From an uncultured Modestobacter sp. (GTDB lineage: Bacteria; Actinomycetota; Actinomycetes; Mycobacteriales; Geodermatophilaceae): DNA of 64,000 nt. The translations under genes and the position numbers were made by a program. Location of the stretch: contig NZ_CANKUD010000002.1 of NCBI RefSeq assembly GCF_947486615.1, forward strand, positions 372,001 through 436,000, read 5' to 3'. A model generated the notes under the pieces. That model had not been told where the DNA came from. It worked only from the letters and a program-made list of their open reading frames with translations, and did not search any database. Positions 28,490 to 41,683 of the stretch are shown here, in pieces (positions within the stretch are counted from its first letter, which is position 1; each line of letters starts with the position of its first letter).

Positions 28490-28900
28490 TTACCAGACGT
28501 AGGCGAGGACTTCCCCACCCACGCCCTTCTTGTTCGCCTGCTTGTCGGTCAGCAGCCCGGTGGAGGTGGAGATGATCGCCACCCCGAGGCCGCCCAGGAC
28601 CTTGGGCAGGGCGGTCGACTTCGCGTAGACACGCAGGCCGGGCTTCGACACCCGACGGACACCGGCGATGCTGCGCTCGCGGTTGGGGCCGTACTTGAGG
28701 GAGACCACGAGCTCCTTGCGCACGTGGCCGTCCACCTCGACGTCGTTGACGGTCCAGCCGCCGATGTAGCCCTCCTGCTGGAGGATCTCCGCGACCTTCG
28801 TCTTCAGCTTCGACGACGGCATGGCCGCGGCGTCGTGGTACGCCTGGTTGGCGTTGCGGATGCGCGTGAGCATGTCCGCGATCGGGTCGGTCATCGTCAT
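28490..28900 (-). CDS. rpsH: 30S ribosomal protein S8
   Basis: 136 residues ([20 protein letters not shown]). Conserved [20 protein letters not shown] and the C-terminal [21 protein letters not shown]8 binds the central 16S domain and in E. coli represses the spc operon at the rplE leader; no equivalent site is claimed here. A 176-bp gap with a strong hairpin separates it from rpsN, so rpsH may start a sub-operon. Confidence 0.97.
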   Translation of the reverse strand: MTMTDPIADMLTRIRNANQAYHDAAAMPSSKLKTKVAEILQQEGYIGGWTVNDVEVDGHVRKELVVSLKYGPNRERSIAGVRRVSKPGLRVYAKSTALPKVLGGLGVAIISTSTGLLTDKQANKKGVGGEVLAYVW

Positions 28901-29026
28901 GGGTGCGTCGTGCCTCTCTCGCCGCGGTTCCTCGTGCGCTGGGTCCCGGAGACTTGGCGCTGGGCCTGTCGGCGATCGGTGGTGCTCATCTGGGTGACCG
29001 GTTGGTCGGTGTCACTGACGAACTGC

Positions 29027-29072
29027 CCCGCTCCGGGCCCCGCCGCGATCGCTCGCGACGGGGTGGAGCGGG
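29027..29072 (-). terminator. Long hairpin after rpsN
   Basis: Beginning four bases after the rpsN stop: an 8-bp stem (29027-29034 with 29065-29072), an inner 5-bp stem (29038-29042 with 29059-29063) and an apical 5-bp stem (29044-29048 with 29053-29057). It lies within the spc cluster, before rpsH. Confidence 0.68.
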
Positions 29073-29076
29073 TCCT

Positions 29077-29262
29077 TCACCAGCTGGACTTGCTCACGCC
29101 CGGGAGCTCCCCGGCGTGCGCCATCTCGCGCAGGCAGATCCGGCACAGGCCGAACTTGCGGAACACGGCGTGCGGGCGACCGCACCGCTGGCAACGGGTG
29201 TAGCCGCGCACCTTGAACTTCGGGGTGCGGGCCGCCTTGTTGACGAGAGCCTTCTTGGCCAT
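29077..29262 (-). CDS. rpsN: 30S ribosomal protein S14 type Z (zinc-binding)
   Basis: 61 residues, the short zinc form. Cys24, Cys27, Cys40 and Cys43 ([15 protein letters not shown]) make the zinc ribbon; the end [11 protein letters not shown] is canonical. S14Z sits in the 30S head. It is 34 bp from rplE and is followed immediately by a hairpin. Confidence 0.97.
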   Translation of the reverse strand: MAKKALVNKAARTPKFKVRGYTRCQRCGRPHAVFRKFGLCRICLREMAHAGELPGVSKSSW

Positions 29263-29296
29263 CTGAGTGTCTCCTGGTCCTTCTACGCAGACCGCG

Positions 29297-29881
29297 TCAG
29301 CGGGTCGCGTTGACGACGGTCTGGCCGGCGAACGGGAAGCCGAGCAGCGTGAGCAGCTCGCGGCCCTCCTCGTCGGTGGTGGCGGTGGTCACCAGGGTGA
29401 TGTCCATGCCCCGCGGACGGTCGATCTTGTCGACGTCGATCTCGCGGAACATCGACTGCTCGTTCAGTCCGAACGTGTAGTTGCCGTGGCCGTCGAACTG
29501 CTTCGGGTTCAGGCCGCGGAAGTCGCGGATGCGGGGCAGGGCCAGCGAAAGCAGCCGGTCCAGGAACTCCCACATGCGGTCGTTCCGGAGGGTGACCTTG
29601 GCGCCGATCGGCATGCCCTCGCGCAGCTTGAACTGCGCGATGGACTTGCGGGCCTTCACGACGGCCGGCTTCTGGCCGGTGATGGCGGTGAGGTCACGGA
29701 CCGCGCCGTCCATCAGCTTGGCGTCACGGGTGGCCTCGCCGACGCCCATGTTGACCACGATCTTGACCAGACCGGGGATCTGCATGACGTTGGGGTAGCC
29801 GAACTCGGACTGCAGGGCGGGCGCGATCTCCTCGCGGTACCGGGCCAGCATCCGGGGCAGCTCACGGGTGGGTGCGCTCAT
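29297..29881 (-). CDS. rplE: 50S ribosomal protein L5
   Basis: 194 residues. The core [53 protein letters not shown] and [14 protein letters not shown] identify L5, the 5S rRNA binder that contacts P-site tRNA. The N-terminal 15 residues ([15 protein letters not shown]) are a little longer than in E. coli. It begins five bases after the rplX stop. Confidence 0.98.
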   Translation of the reverse strand: MSAPTRELPRMLARYREEIAPALQSEFGYPNVMQIPGLVKIVVNMGVGEATRDAKLMDGAVRDLTAITGQKPAVVKARKSIAQFKLREGMPIGAKVTLRNDRMWEFLDRLLSLALPRIRDFRGLNPKQFDGHGNYTFGLNEQSMFREIDVDKIDRPRGMDITLVTTATTDEEGRELLTLLGFPFAGQTVVNATR

Positions 29882-29886
29882 GGTGA

Positions 29887-30234
29887 TCAGAGGTCCTTAC
29901 CGGTGCGCCGCGAAACCCGGATGTTGCGGCCTTCCTCGTCCTTGCGGTAGCCGACCCGGGTCGGCTTGTCCTCGGAGTCGATGACCATCACGTTGCTCAC
30001 GTGGACGGCGGCCTCCTGCGTGACGATCCCGCCCGACTGGGCACCACGCTGCGTGGTGCTGATCCGGGTGTGCTTCTTGACCCGGCCGATGCCCTCGACC
30101 AGGACCTTCTGGGTCTTCGGGAAGGCGGCGATGACGCGGCCCTTGGCTCCCTTGTCCTTGCCGGACAGGACGACGACCGAGTCGCCCTTCTTGACCTTCA
30201 TCGACGGGGTCTTCCCGCTCGTCGGCTGAGCCAT
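29887..30234 (-). CDS. rplX: 50S ribosomal protein L24
   Basis: 115 residues from ATG 30234. A GTG at 30240 overlapping the rplN stop (GTGA) and an internal ATG at 30201 (MKVKKGD, the family's usual N-terminus) are alternatives. A GGAGG at the rplN 3' end favours one of the two upstream starts. KOW motif [28 protein letters not shown] and [16 protein letters not shown] follow. L24 starts 50S assembly. Confidence 0.94.
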   Translation of the reverse strand: MAQPTSGKTPSMKVKKGDSVVVLSGKDKGAKGRVIAAFPKTQKVLVEGIGRVKKHTRISTTQRGAQSGGIVTQEAAVHVSNVMVIDSEDKPTRVGYRKDEEGRNIRVSRRTGKDL

Positions 30235-30236
30235 GA

Positions 30237-30605
30237 TCACAACACCTCCGGAGCGAGCGAGATGATCCGCATGAAGCGCTTGTCACGCAGCTCGCGGCCC
30301 ACCGGGCCGAAGATGCGGGTACCGCGCGGGTCGCCGCTGTCGCGGATGATGACCGCGGCGTTCTCGTCGAAGCGGATGTAGGAGCCGTCGGGACGCCGAC
30401 GCTCCTTCACCGTGCGGACGATGACGGCCTTGACGACGTCGCCCTTCTTGACGCCGGCGCCGGGCAGCGCGTCCTTGACGGTGGCGACGATGACGTCACC
30501 GATGCCCGCGTAGCGGCGCCCGGAACCGCCGAGCACACGGATGCACAAGATCTCCTTGGCCCCGGTGTTGTCGGCGACCCTGAGCCGCGACTCCTGCTGG
30601 ATCAC
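30237..30605 (-). CDS. rplN: 50S ribosomal protein L14
   Basis: 122 residues from GTG 30605 ([20 protein letters not shown]), exactly the usual L14 length. [43 protein letters not shown] and the end IISLAPEVL are conserved. L14 lies at the 30S interface. It is the first gene of the spc-type unit, 202 bp downstream of rpsQ with three hairpins between. Confidence 0.97.
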   Translation of the reverse strand: MIQQESRLRVADNTGAKEILCIRVLGGSGRRYAGIGDVIVATVKDALPGAGVKKGDVVKAVIVRTVKERRRPDGSYIRFDENAAVIIRDSGDPRGTRIFGPVGRELRDKRFMRIISLAPEVL

Positions 30606-30675
30606 TTCCTGCTCCTGAATCTCAGTGGCGACAGCCGGACCGGATCGGTGAACCGGCTGTCCGGCACCCACGTGC

Positions 30676-30795
30676 GGACGCACCGGCAGCGTGTGCCGCC
30701 GGTGCGTCCGTGCACGGGTACCGGGATGCGGCGCGCACCCGGGGGGCGCGCCAGTCGTCCAGAGTACTCCCTGCCCACCGGCCTCGAGAGGCCGG
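30676..30795 (-). terminator. Three hairpins at the S10/spc operon boundary
   Basis: In order on the minus strand after rpsQ: a 7-bp stem with a 4-base loop (30778-30784 with 30789-30795), a 7-bp stem (30730-30736 with 30746-30752) and a 12-bp perfect stem (30676-30687 with 30698-30709). They mark termination of the S10 transcript. About 70 bases then remain for an rplN promoter and leader. Confidence 0.75.
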
Positions 30796-30807
30796 CTGCC
30801 GAGTGAC

Positions 30808-31107
30808 TTACTTGGCCCGCTCGACGATGGTCACCAGGCGCCAGCGCTTGGTGGCCGAGGTCGGCCGGGTCTCCATGATCTGGACCCGGTCGCCGATGCC
30901 GGCGGTGTTTCCGTCGTCGTGCGCCTTCAGCTTGCTCGTACGGCGCAGGACCTTGCCGTACAGGCCGTGCTTCACGCGGTCCTCGACCTCGACGACGATG
31001 GTCTTGTCCATCTTGTCGCTGACGACCAGGCCCTCACGGACCTTGCGGTAGCCACGCCCGGCGAGACCAGGACCGCTGGCGGCCTGCGACTGCTCGCTCT
31101 CGCTCAT
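30808..31107 (-). CDS. rpsQ: 30S ribosomal protein S17
   Basis: 99 residues from ATG 31107, overlapping the rpmC stop (ATGA). [40 protein letters not shown] and [19 protein letters not shown] identify S17. The first 20 residues are an extension. It is the last gene of the S10-type operon, with hairpins 12 bases after the stop. Confidence 0.97.
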   Translation of the reverse strand: MSESEQSQAASGPGLAGRGYRKVREGLVVSDKMDKTIVVEVEDRVKHGLYGKVLRRTSKLKAHDDGNTAGIGDRVQIMETRPTSATKRWRLVTIVERAK

Positions 31108-31337
31108 GCCACACCCTCGTTCGGGGCGACCGAGAGACCCAGCTCGCGCTCGCGCATGATCGTGTAGATCCGGGCGATGTCGCGGCGGACGGTCTGCAGT
31201 CGCCGGTTGTTGTCCAGCTGGCCGGTGGCCACCTGGAACCGCAGGTTGAACAGCTCTTCGCGCGACTCGCGCAGCCGGGTGGCCAGCTCGTCGGCGGACA
31301 GCTCGCGCAGCTCAGGCGCAGTGAGACCGGCGGCCAT
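31104..31337 (-). CDS. rpmC: 50S ribosomal protein L29
   Basis: 77 residues from ATG 31337, whose A is the last base of the rplP stop (TGATG). [20 protein letters not shown] and [19 protein letters not shown] are the L29 helical hairpin at the tunnel exit. The stop overlaps rpsQ (ATGA), so rplP-rpmC-rpsQ are tightly coupled. Confidence 0.97.
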   Translation of the reverse strand: MAAGLTAPELRELSADELATRLRESREELFNLRFQVATGQLDNNRRLQTVRRDIARIYTIMRERELGLSVAPNEGVA

Positions 31338-31753
31338 CACACCTCTCCTTCGCGAGTGATGAAGCGGCACTTCATGGGCAGCTTGTGGATGGCGCGACGC
31401 ATGGCCTCACGGGCCACCGGCTCGGCGACACCCGACAGCTCGAACATGATCCGGCCGGGCTTGACGTTGGCGACCCACCACTCGGGCGAGCCCTTGCCGG
31501 AACCCATGCGGGTCTCGGCGGGCTTCTTGGTGAGCGGACGGTCCGGGTAGATCGAGATCCACACCTTGCCGCCACGCTTGATGTGGCGGGTCATGGCGAT
31601 ACGAGCGGACTCGATCTGCCGGTTCGTCACGTACGCCGGCTCGAGGGCCTGGATGGCGTACTCACCGAAGTTGATCGCGGTACCGCCCTTGGCCCGCCCG
31701 GAACGATCCGGGTGGTGCTGCTTGCGGTGCTTGACGCGACGTGGGATGAGCAC
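31337..31753 (-). CDS. rplP: 50S ribosomal protein L16
   Basis: 138 residues, GTG start ([20 protein letters not shown]). [40 protein letters not shown] and [13 protein letters not shown] are conserved. L16 is near the peptidyl transferase centre and is evernimicin-relevant. It starts three bases after the rpsC stop. Confidence 0.97.
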   Translation of the reverse strand: MLIPRRVKHRKQHHPDRSGRAKGGTAINFGEYAIQALEPAYVTNRQIESARIAMTRHIKRGGKVWISIYPDRPLTKKPAETRMGSGKGSPEWWVANVKPGRIMFELSGVAEPVAREAMRRAIHKLPMKCRFITREGEV

Positions 31754-31756
31754 GTC

Positions 31757-32686
31757 TCAGCCCTCCGTGTTCTCGGCACCGGCGGCCTGCGCGGCCGCGG
31801 TGCCCTCGGCGCCGGCGGCCTCGCCGACGCTCTGTGCGGGAGCGGCCTCGCCGGAGGTGACGGCGACGACGTCGGCCGGTGCCTCGGCGGGCTGCTCGGT
31901 GGTGGCCGGGCCCGTCGGGGTCTCGGCCGCGGCGCGGCCGGCCTCGGTGCCCCCGGCGGTGGTGCCGGAGGAACCCGACCGGCGCTGCGGACGCTGGGCC
32001 CGCTCGCGGCGCTGCTGGCGCTGGGCGAGGGCCTCGAGGGCCTCCCGCTCGGCCCGCGAACCGCTGGCGTCGCCCTTGTAGATCCAGACCTTGACGCCGA
32101 TCCGGCCGAAGGTGGTCCGGGCCTCGTAGATGCCGTAGTCGATGTTCGCCCGCAGCGTGTGCAGCGGCACACGACCCTCGCGGTAGAACTCCGAACGGCT
32201 CATCTCGGTGCCGCCCAGACGCCCGGAGCACTGCACCCGGATGCCCTTGACCTGCGGGCTGCGCTGCGCGGACTGCATGGCCTTGCGCATGGCACGGCGG
32301 AAGCTGACCCGGCTGGACAGCTGCTCGGCGACACCCTGGGCGACCAGCTGCGCATCGGACTCGGGGTTCTTGACCTCGAGGATGTTCAGCTGCACCTGCT
32401 TGCCGGTGAGCTTCTCGAGCTCACCGCGGATGCGGTCGGCCTCCGCACCACGACGGCCGATGACGATCCCCGGCCGGGCGGTGTGGATGTCCACGCGGAC
32501 GCGGTCACGGGTGCGCTCGATCTCAACCTTCGAGATGCCGGCGCGCTCCATGCCCTTGCCCATGAGCTTGCGGATGGCCACGTCTTCCTTGACGTAGTCG
32601 GCGTACAGCTTGTCCGCGTACCACCGGGACTTGTAGTCGGTGGTGATGCCGAGCCGGAACCCGTGCGGGTTGACCTTCTGACCCAC
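31757..32686 (-). CDS. rpsC: 30S ribosomal protein S3 with long C-terminal extension
   Basis: 309 residues against about 210-270 typically. The conserved part has [20 protein letters not shown], the KH signature [20 protein letters not shown] and [18 protein letters not shown]. From about residue 215 a tail of about 95 residues is Arg/Gln-rich ([16 protein letters not shown]), then Ala/Glu/Thr-rich. S3 lines the mRNA entry channel. The GTG start shares one base with the rplV TAG (TAGTG). Confidence 0.97.
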   Translation of the reverse strand: MGQKVNPHGFRLGITTDYKSRWYADKLYADYVKEDVAIRKLMGKGMERAGISKVEIERTRDRVRVDIHTARPGIVIGRRGAEADRIRGELEKLTGKQVQLNILEVKNPESDAQLVAQGVAEQLSSRVSFRRAMRKAMQSAQRSPQVKGIRVQCSGRLGGTEMSRSEFYREGRVPLHTLRANIDYGIYEARTTFGRIGVKVWIYKGDASGSRAEREALEALAQRQQRRERAQRPQRRSGSSGTTAGGTEAGRAAAETPTGPATTEQPAEAPADVVAVTSGEAAPAQSVGEAAGAEGTAAAQAAGAENTEG

Positions 32687-33150
32687 TAGCGGGTCCCTCC
32701 CCTCGTGTTGCTCTTCTGCTGGGTCGCCGGGCCGGACTGGCCCGTGTCCCGACGTGCCTTGCGGGAACGCTGCGCGAGCTCGGCGGACGAGCTCACCTCG
32801 GTCACCTCGACGGTGATGTGGCTGGTCCGCTTGTTGATGCGGAAGGCGCGGCCCTGCGCACGCGGACGGATCCGCTTGAGCGTGGGGCCCTCGTCGACGA
32901 ACGCGGCGCTGACGACGAGCGCAGCCGGGTCGAGCTGCAGGTTGTGCTCGGCGTTGGCGACGGCGCTGGCGACGACCTTGGCCACCGGCTCACTGGCGGT
33001 CTGCGGCGCGTAGCGCAGCAGGGCCAGGGCCTCGTCGGTGGGCAGGTAGCGGATCAGGTCCACCACCCGGCGTGCCTTCATGGGGGTGACGCTGACGAAC
33101 CGGGCCGTGGCCCGGGCGACCGGCGTCTCCTGTCCCAACTGGGAGGTCAT
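32686..33150 (-). CDS. rplV: 50S ribosomal protein L22
   Basis: 154 residues from ATG 33150. [19 protein letters not shown], the tunnel beta-hairpin region [20 protein letters not shown] and [15 protein letters not shown] are canonical. The C-terminal 25 residues are polar and low-complexity. L22 lines the exit tunnel where macrolides bind. It lies 22 bp from rpsS. Confidence 0.97.
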   Translation of the reverse strand: MTSQLGQETPVARATARFVSVTPMKARRVVDLIRYLPTDEALALLRYAPQTASEPVAKVVASAVANAEHNLQLDPAALVVSAAFVDEGPTLKRIRPRAQGRAFRINKRTSHITVEVTEVSSSAELAQRSRKARRDTGQSGPATQQKSNTRGGTR

Positions 33151-33172
33151 GTGATGTCTTCTCTCTACCTGG

Positions 33173-33454
33173 TCAGCCGCGCCGCGAGCGACGGTCGTCC
33201 TTGACGTGCCCACGGAAGGTGCGCGTGGGCGCGAACTCGCCGAGCTTGTGCCCGACCATCGCCTCGGTGACGAACACCGGGACGTGCTTGCGGCCGTCGT
33301 GCACGGCGATCGTGTGCCCGAGCATGTCGGGGATGATCGTCGAGCGCCGCGACCAGGTGCGGATGACGTTCTTGGTGCCCTTGTCGTTCTGGACGTCCAC
33401 CTTGGCGAGCAGGTGGTCGTCGACGAACGGGCCCTTCTTCAGGCTGCGTGGCAT
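33173..33454 (-). CDS. rpsS: 30S ribosomal protein S19
   Basis: 93 residues ([20 protein letters not shown]). [40 protein letters not shown] and [17 protein letters not shown] are all conserved. S19 is in the 30S head near the A site. It follows rplB by 23 bp. Confidence 0.98.
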   Translation of the reverse strand: MPRSLKKGPFVDDHLLAKVDVQNDKGTKNVIRTWSRRSTIIPDMLGHTIAVHDGRKHVPVFVTEAMVGHKLGEFAPTRTFRGHVKDDRRSRRG

Positions 33455-33477
33455 GTCTGTCGGACTCCTCTACCCGC

Positions 33478-34311
33478 TCAGCGCTTCTTGTTGGTGCGCC
33501 GGCGGCGCACGATCAGGGCATCACTGGCCTTGCGCTTGCGCGTCCGGCCCTCCGGCTTGCCCTTCGGGTTGACCGGGTGCCGGCCACCGGAGGTCTTGCC
33601 CTCACCACCACCGTGCGGGTGGTCGACCGGGTTCATCGCGACACCGCGGACGGTGGGGCGCTTGCCCTTCCACCGCATGCGGCCGGCCTTGCCCCAGTTG
33701 ATGTTCGACTGCTCGGCGTTGCCCACCTCACCGATGGTGGCGCGGCAGCGGACGTCGACGTTGCGGATCTCGCCGGAGGGCATGCGCAGCTGCGCGAACC
33801 GGCCCTCACGGGCGACCAGCTGGACGCTGGTGCCGGCCGAACGGGCGATCTTCGCCCCGCCACCGGGCCGGAGCTCGATGGCGTGGATGACCGTGCCGAC
33901 CGGGATGTTGCGCAGCGGCAGGTTGTTGCCCGGCTTGATGTCGGCCGCAGGGCCGCACTCGACGAGGTCGCCCTGCTTCAGCTTCGCCGGGGCGATGATG
34001 TACCGCTTCTCCCCGTCGGCGAAGTGCAGCAGCGCGATGCGCGAGGTGCGGTTCGGGTCGTACTCGATGTGCGCGACCTTCGCCGGCACGCCGTCCTTGT
34101 CCGCCCGGCGGAAGTCGATCAGCCGGTAGGCGCGCTTGTGCCCGCCGCCCTGGTGCCGGGCGGTGACCCGGCCGTGGACGTTGCGCCCGCCGCGACCGTG
34201 CAGCGGCCGGACCAGCGACTTCTCGGGGTGGTCGCGGGTGACCTCGGCGAAGTCGGCGACGGACGAGCCGCGGCGGCCCGGCGTCGTCGGCTTGTACTTA
34301 CGGATGGCCAT
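33478..34311 (-). CDS. rplB: 50S ribosomal protein L2
   Basis: 277 residues, the usual length ([20 protein letters not shown]). [32 protein letters not shown] and the signature [19 protein letters not shown] with the His needed for peptidyl transfer. L2 is a primary 23S binder in bridge B7b. It lies 42 bp from rplW. Confidence 0.98.
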   Translation of the reverse strand: MAIRKYKPTTPGRRGSSVADFAEVTRDHPEKSLVRPLHGRGGRNVHGRVTARHQGGGHKRAYRLIDFRRADKDGVPAKVAHIEYDPNRTSRIALLHFADGEKRYIIAPAKLKQGDLVECGPAADIKPGNNLPLRNIPVGTVIHAIELRPGGGAKIARSAGTSVQLVAREGRFAQLRMPSGEIRNVDVRCRATIGEVGNAEQSNINWGKAGRMRWKGKRPTVRGVAMNPVDHPHGGGEGKTSGGRHPVNPKGKPEGRTRKRKASDALIVRRRRTNKKR

Positions 34312-34353
34312 GGTTCCTCAGAGTCCTCTGGTCCGATCGGTGGTCCGGGGCCG

Positions 34354-34656
34354 TCAGGCGCCCGGGCCCCCGAAGAGCTCGATGCGGTCGCCGGGGGCCA
34401 CGGAGACGATGGCGCGCTTGGTGTCCTTGCGCTTGCCCATCACAGCGCCCTTCGAGCGCTTCCTCTTCCCCTGACGGTTGATCGTGTTGACGGCGAGGAC
34501 CTTCACGTTGAAGACCTGCTGCACAGCGATCTTGATCTGGGTCTTGTTGGCGTCGGGACGCACGATGAACGTGTACTTGTTCTCGTCGAGGAGCCCGTAG
34601 CTCTTCTCCGAGATGACCGGGGACAGCAGGACGTCCCGGGGGTCGCGGACGCTCAT
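34354..34656 (-). CDS. rplW: 50S ribosomal protein L23
   Basis: 100 residues ([20 protein letters not shown]). [20 protein letters not shown] and [15 protein letters not shown] are conserved. L23 is the exit-tunnel docking site for trigger factor and SRP. The ATG overlaps the rplD stop (ATGA). Confidence 0.97.
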   Translation of the reverse strand: MSVRDPRDVLLSPVISEKSYGLLDENKYTFIVRPDANKTQIKIAVQQVFNVKVLAVNTINRQGKRKRSKGAVMGKRKDTKRAIVSVAPGDRIELFGGPGA

Positions 34657-35636
34657 GCCTTCTCCTCGGTGCTCGCGTCGGTGGTGCCGTCCTCGGTGGG
34701 CGCGGTCGCGTCGACACCGGCGTTGGCTGCCTCGGCCTGCTCGGCCGGGGCGGTGGCGGCCTCGGCCGCGGTCGCCGGGGCGGCGTCCTCGGCCGACGCC
34801 TTCGGAACAGCCTTCTTGGCCGCGGCCTTCTTCGTCGCCTTCTTGACCGGCGCCGGGTCGACCGGGGCGACGCCCAGGTCGAGGTCCGTGGTGCCCTGAC
34901 CCTCCATGGAGGGGATGGCGCCCGGGACGTTCGGCGTGGTCAGGTCGGGCAGCTCGGCGGAGCTGGCCCGGCCGCGACCGGTGGCACCGGGGCCGGCGAC
35001 GTACTCGGCCAGCGCGGTCTCGGTGAAGACCACCTCGTCCGCGACGAGGACGTCGTAGGTGTTCAGCTGGCCGGCCTCGATCAGGTGCACCCGCGGCACG
35101 TTGCGCAGGCTGACCCAGTTGAGGACGTCATCCCGGTCGAGCACGACCAGGACCCGCTTCGCGGAGCTGACAGTGTCCAGCACCTTGAGCGCGGCCTTGG
35201 TCGAGGGCGCGTCGCCGTCGACGAAGGCGGAGACCACGTGCACCCGGCCCTCGCGGGCCCGGTCGGAGAGGGCACCGCGCAGGGCGGCGGCCTTCATCTT
35301 CTTCGGGGTCTTCTGCTCGTAGTTGCGCGGCTTGGGGCCGTGCGAGATGCCACCGCCGGCGAACTGCGGCGAGCGCAGCGAGCCCTGGCGGGCGCGGCCG
35401 GTGCCCTTCTGGCGGTAGGGCTTGGCACCGGTACCGCTGACCTCGGCGCGGGTCTTGGTGGAGTGCGTGCCCTGGCGGGCCGCGGCCAGCTGGGCCACGA
35501 CGACCTGGTGCAGCAGCGAGACGTTGGCCGGGGCGTCGAAGAGCTCACCGGGCAGCGTCACGCTGCCGGAGGTCTCCCCCGCCGGCGTCCGGACGTCGAC
35601 CTGACGGTCGGTCCGGGTTGCGGTGGACTCGGTCAC
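34653..35636 (-). CDS. rplD: 50S ribosomal protein L4 with about 100-residue C-terminal extension
   Basis: 327 residues versus about 205-225 typically. The body has [53 protein letters not shown] and [17 protein letters not shown]. From about residue 226 the tail runs through a Lys/Ala segment ([16 protein letters not shown]) into Ala/Glu/Thr-rich sequence. L4 lines the tunnel and, in E. coli, represses the S10 operon; this cannot be judged here. GTG overlaps the rplC stop. Confidence 0.97.
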   Translation of the reverse strand: MTESTATRTDRQVDVRTPAGETSGSVTLPGELFDAPANVSLLHQVVVAQLAAARQGTHSTKTRAEVSGTGAKPYRQKGTGRARQGSLRSPQFAGGGISHGPKPRNYEQKTPKKMKAAALRGALSDRAREGRVHVVSAFVDGDAPSTKAALKVLDTVSSAKRVLVVLDRDDVLNWVSLRNVPRVHLIEAGQLNTYDVLVADEVVFTETALAEYVAGPGATGRGRASSAELPDLTTPNVPGAIPSMEGQGTTDLDLGVAPVDPAPVKKATKKAAAKKAVPKASAEDAAPATAAEAATAPAEQAEAANAGVDATAPTEDGTTDASTEEKA

Positions 35637-36298
35637 TTCGCGTCACTCCCCACGGGGCCGCCCTTGACCGCGGACCGGACGAGCAGGAGCCCGCCGCGCG
35701 GTCCGGGGACGGCGCCCTTGATCAGGACCAGGCCGTTCTCGGTGTCGACCTGGTGGACCTTCAGCGAGAGCGTGGTCGTGGTGACCGCGCCCATGCGCCC
35801 GGCCATGCGCACACCCTTGAAGACGCGACCGGGGGTGGAGGCCCCACCGATCGAGCCGGGGGCGCGGTGCTTGCGGTGGGTGCCGTGTCCGGCGCCGAGG
35901 CCCTTGAAGCCGTGACGCTTCATGACACCGGCAGTGCCCTTGCCCTTGCTGGTGCCGATGACGTCGACCTTGGCGACGCCGGAGAAGACCTCAGCGGTCA
36001 CCTCCTGACCGACGGTGTAGTCGCCGGCGTCCTCGGTGCGCAGCTCGACCACGTGCCGCCGGGGCGTGACGCCCGCCTTGGCGAAGTGCCCACCTTCGGG
36101 CTTGTTCACCTTGCGGGGGTCGATCGCGCCGAACCCGAGCTGGACGGCCGAGTAGCCGTCCTTCTCCGGGGTGCGGACCTGGGTGACCACGCACGGGCCC
36201 GCCTTGACGACGGTCACCGGCACGATGCGGTTGTTCTCGTCGAAGACCTGGGTCATCCCCAGCTTCTCGCCGAGGAGACCACGGAATGTGCTCGCCAT
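35633..36298 (-). CDS. rplC: 50S ribosomal protein L3
   Basis: 221 residues ([20 protein letters not shown]). [58 protein letters not shown] and [18 protein letters not shown] are conserved. L3 reaches the peptidyl transferase centre. It lies 15 bp from rpsJ; the 3' end overlaps rplD (GTGA). Confidence 0.98.
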   Translation of the reverse strand: MASTFRGLLGEKLGMTQVFDENNRIVPVTVVKAGPCVVTQVRTPEKDGYSAVQLGFGAIDPRKVNKPEGGHFAKAGVTPRRHVVELRTEDAGDYTVGQEVTAEVFSGVAKVDVIGTSKGKGTAGVMKRHGFKGLGAGHGTHRKHRAPGSIGGASTPGRVFKGVRMAGRMGAVTTTTLSLKVHQVDTENGLVLIKGAVPGPRGGLLLVRSAVKGGPVGSDAK

Positions 36299-36313
36299 GT
36301 CTGGAAACAGCCC

Positions 36314-36619
36314 TTACTGGATGTTGACGTCGACCGAGGCCGGCAGGTCGATGCGCATGAGCGCGTCGACCGTCTTCGGCGTCGGGTCGAGGATGTCGAT
36401 GAGCCGCTTGTGCGTGCGCATCTCGAAGTGCTCGCGCGAGTCCTTGTACTTGTGCGGCGAGCGGATGACGCAGTAGACGTTCTTCTCCGTCGGCAGCGGC
36501 ACGGGGCCGACGACGCGCGCTCCGGTCTTCGTCACCGTCTCGACGATGCGCCGCGCCGAGGCATCGATCGCCTCGTGGTCGTAGGCCTTCAGCCGGATGC
36601 GGATCTTCTGTCCCGCCAT
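36314..36619 (-). CDS. rpsJ: 30S ribosomal protein S10
   Basis: 101 residues ([20 protein letters not shown]). [20 protein letters not shown] and [20 protein letters not shown] identify S10/NusE, which also binds NusB and NusG in transcription-translation coupling. First gene of the S10 operon, separated from tuf by 120 bp holding two hairpins. Confidence 0.98.
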   Translation of the reverse strand: MAGQKIRIRLKAYDHEAIDASARRIVETVTKTGARVVGPVPLPTEKNVYCVIRSPHKYKDSREHFEMRTHKRLIDILDPTPKTVDALMRIDLPASVDVNIQ

Positions 36620-36676
36620 CGGTTGTCTTCGCTCCTGCCGATCGGTTGTGAAGGTTCAGGTGGGTCTGTTGACCCT

Positions 36677-36735
36677 GGGTCGGTCTCCCGACCCGGCTGA
36701 CGGGCGGCGGTCGTTGAACGGCCGCCGCCCGTCAG
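36677..36735 (-). terminator. Double hairpin after tuf
   Basis: Five bases after the tuf stop, a 14-bp perfect stem (36697-36710 with 36722-36735) continues into a 4-bp inner stem. It is followed by a 7-bp stem with a 4-base loop (36677-36683 with 36688-36694). This ends the str operon before rpsJ. Confidence 0.85.
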
Positions 36736-36739
36736 GGTG

Positions 36740-37933
<1,194 letters not shown>

Positions 37934-38023
37934 TGGGTTCCTCTCGTCGATTCTTCGCAGTCGTTCGCGTGTCTGGGGTGCGAGCTCACGCTCGCGGTGG
38001 CCGGCGGGTGCACCGCCGTCCGG

Positions 38024-40123
<2,100 letters not shown>

Positions 40124-40210
40124 TCCCTTACTCCTCTTCGTTCTCGTCCGTGCGCGGTGCCCGGGGGTCGCCCGGGTCCACCGCGGGCAGCGGCTGCTGA
40201 TGGACTGGCG

Positions 40211-40681
40211 TCACCAGCGGTAGTGCGCGAAGGCCTTGTTCGACTCGGCCATCTTGTGCGTGTCCTCGCGACGCTTGACCGCGGCACCGAGACCGTTGCT
40301 GGCGTCCAGCAGCTCGTTCATGAGGCGCTCGGTCATCGTCTTCTCGCGACGGGCCCGGCTGTACTGGATGAGCCAGCGCAGGCCGAGGGTCGTGCTGCGC
40401 GACGGGCGGACCTCGATCGGGACCTGGTAGGTCGCGCCACCGACGCGGCGGCTGCGGACCTCGAGGGCCGGCTTCACGTTGTCCAGCGCCCGCTTGAGCG
40501 TGACGACCGGGTCGGTGTCGTTCTTGGCGCGGACGCCCTCGAGGGCGCCGTAGACGATCGCCTCGGCGATCGAGCGCTTGCCGTCGACGAGCACCTTGTT
40601 CACCAGCTGGGTGACCAGCTGCGACTGGTACACCGGGTCGGCGACGAGGGGACGCTTCGGGGCGGGGCCCTTGCGCGGCAT
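40211..40681 (-). CDS. rpsG: 30S ribosomal protein S7
   Basis: 156 residues ([20 protein letters not shown]). [40 protein letters not shown] and [20 protein letters not shown] are conserved. S7 nucleates the 30S head. The ATG shares its first base with the rpsL stop (TAATG). Confidence 0.98.
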   Translation of the reverse strand: MPRKGPAPKRPLVADPVYQSQLVTQLVNKVLVDGKRSIAEAIVYGALEGVRAKNDTDPVVTLKRALDNVKPALEVRSRRVGGATYQVPIEVRPSRSTTLGLRWLIQYSRARREKTMTERLMNELLDASNGLGAAVKRREDTHKMAESNKAFAHYRW

Positions 40682-41055
40682 TAGCTCTTCTCCTTCTTCG
40701 CGCCGTACCGGCTGCGAGCCTGCTTGCGACCGCGGACACCCTGGGTGTCCAGCGAGCCACGGATGATCTTGTAGCGGACGCCGGGGAGGTCCTTCACACG
40801 GCCGCCGCGCACGAGCACCATCGAGTGCTCCTGCAGGTTGTGGCCGACGCCCGGGATGTAGGCCGTCACCTCGATGCCACTGGTGAGGCGGACGCGAGCG
40901 ACCTTGCGCAGCGCCGAGTTCGGCTTCTTCGGCGTCGTCGTGTAGACGCGCGTGCACACGCCGCGGCGCTGAGGGGAACCCTTCAACGCCGGGGTCTTGG
41001 TCTTCTCGACCTTGTCCTCGCGGCCCTTGCGGACCAGCTGCTGGATCGTGGGCAT
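40681..41055 (-). CDS. rpsL: 30S ribosomal protein S12
   Basis: 124 residues ([20 protein letters not shown]). [19 protein letters not shown] carries Lys43, and [17 protein letters not shown] the second streptomycin-relevant Lys; both are wild-type, predicting a streptomycin-sensitive S12. First gene of the str operon; the next gene upstream is divergent, so the promoter must lie in 41056-41683. Confidence 0.98.
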   Translation of the reverse strand: MPTIQQLVRKGREDKVEKTKTPALKGSPQRRGVCTRVYTTTPKKPNSALRKVARVRLTSGIEVTAYIPGVGHNLQEHSMVLVRGGRVKDLPGVRYKIIRGSLDTQGVRGRKQARSRYGAKKEKS

Positions 41056-41683
41056 GGGTGGCCTGGATCTCCTGCCTGCGCTGGGTCGTGCTGTGGATGT
41101 GGTGCGTGCTGTGGTGTGCCCGGTCGCCCGGCCGTGCCGAGTCTGGTCGTGGCCCACCCTCCGACCCCCGCGCTCGGGCGTGTCGCCCTTCGCGAGAACC
41201 GGTCAGTTTACCTTCCCGGACTCGTCGCCCCGTGTCCGGCGCCGGCCACACCATCGCGAGATGGTCCTCGTCTGAGACGAGCGTGGCCCCCGATGTCCCG
41301 CCGGTCCGCGAGGACCGATGGACACGCAGGTGCACCAGTATCGGAGCAAGGCCCAGTCACCCTGGGCACAGCTGACCACAGTACCCGGCCCTCTCGACCC
41401 GGTCAAAGCCGGGTCGACATGTGGTCCCGAGCACCGGACCAGCCGGTCTGCTCATCAGCAACCGCCGGTCCGCGGACGTCATTCCCTGCGCCTGCCACAG
41501 GCGTGTCCGGCGGTCACCGCTCGCACCGCAAGGTACCGGACCGGACCGGAACGGGTCGCGGACCGCGACGGCGGTCGCGTCGCCGGCTCGCATCGCTTCT
41601 GTCCCACCCCCACCCTACGGTCAGTGGCGCACCGCTCACGAAGAGCTGTCCACCCTGGGCCGCCCGACCTCCGGAGGTACGCC
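41056..41683. promoter_or_regulatory. Divergent intergenic region, rpsL leader and protease promoter
   Basis: 628 bases without a convincing gene. On the minus strand a -10-like TAAACT (41205-41210) lies about 150 bases before rpsL, without a good -35. A short direct repeat GTGCTGTGG occurs at 41088 and 41105. A strong GGAGG (41673-41677) sits six bases before the plus-strand GTG at 41684. Open frames here have poor codon position bias. Confidence 0.45.

Noticed and set aside
41318-41683. 122-codon extension of the trypsin-like protease
   Set aside because: Arg/Pro-rich, weak third-position bias and no conserved motifs. The GGAGG-preceded GTG at 41684 is better.
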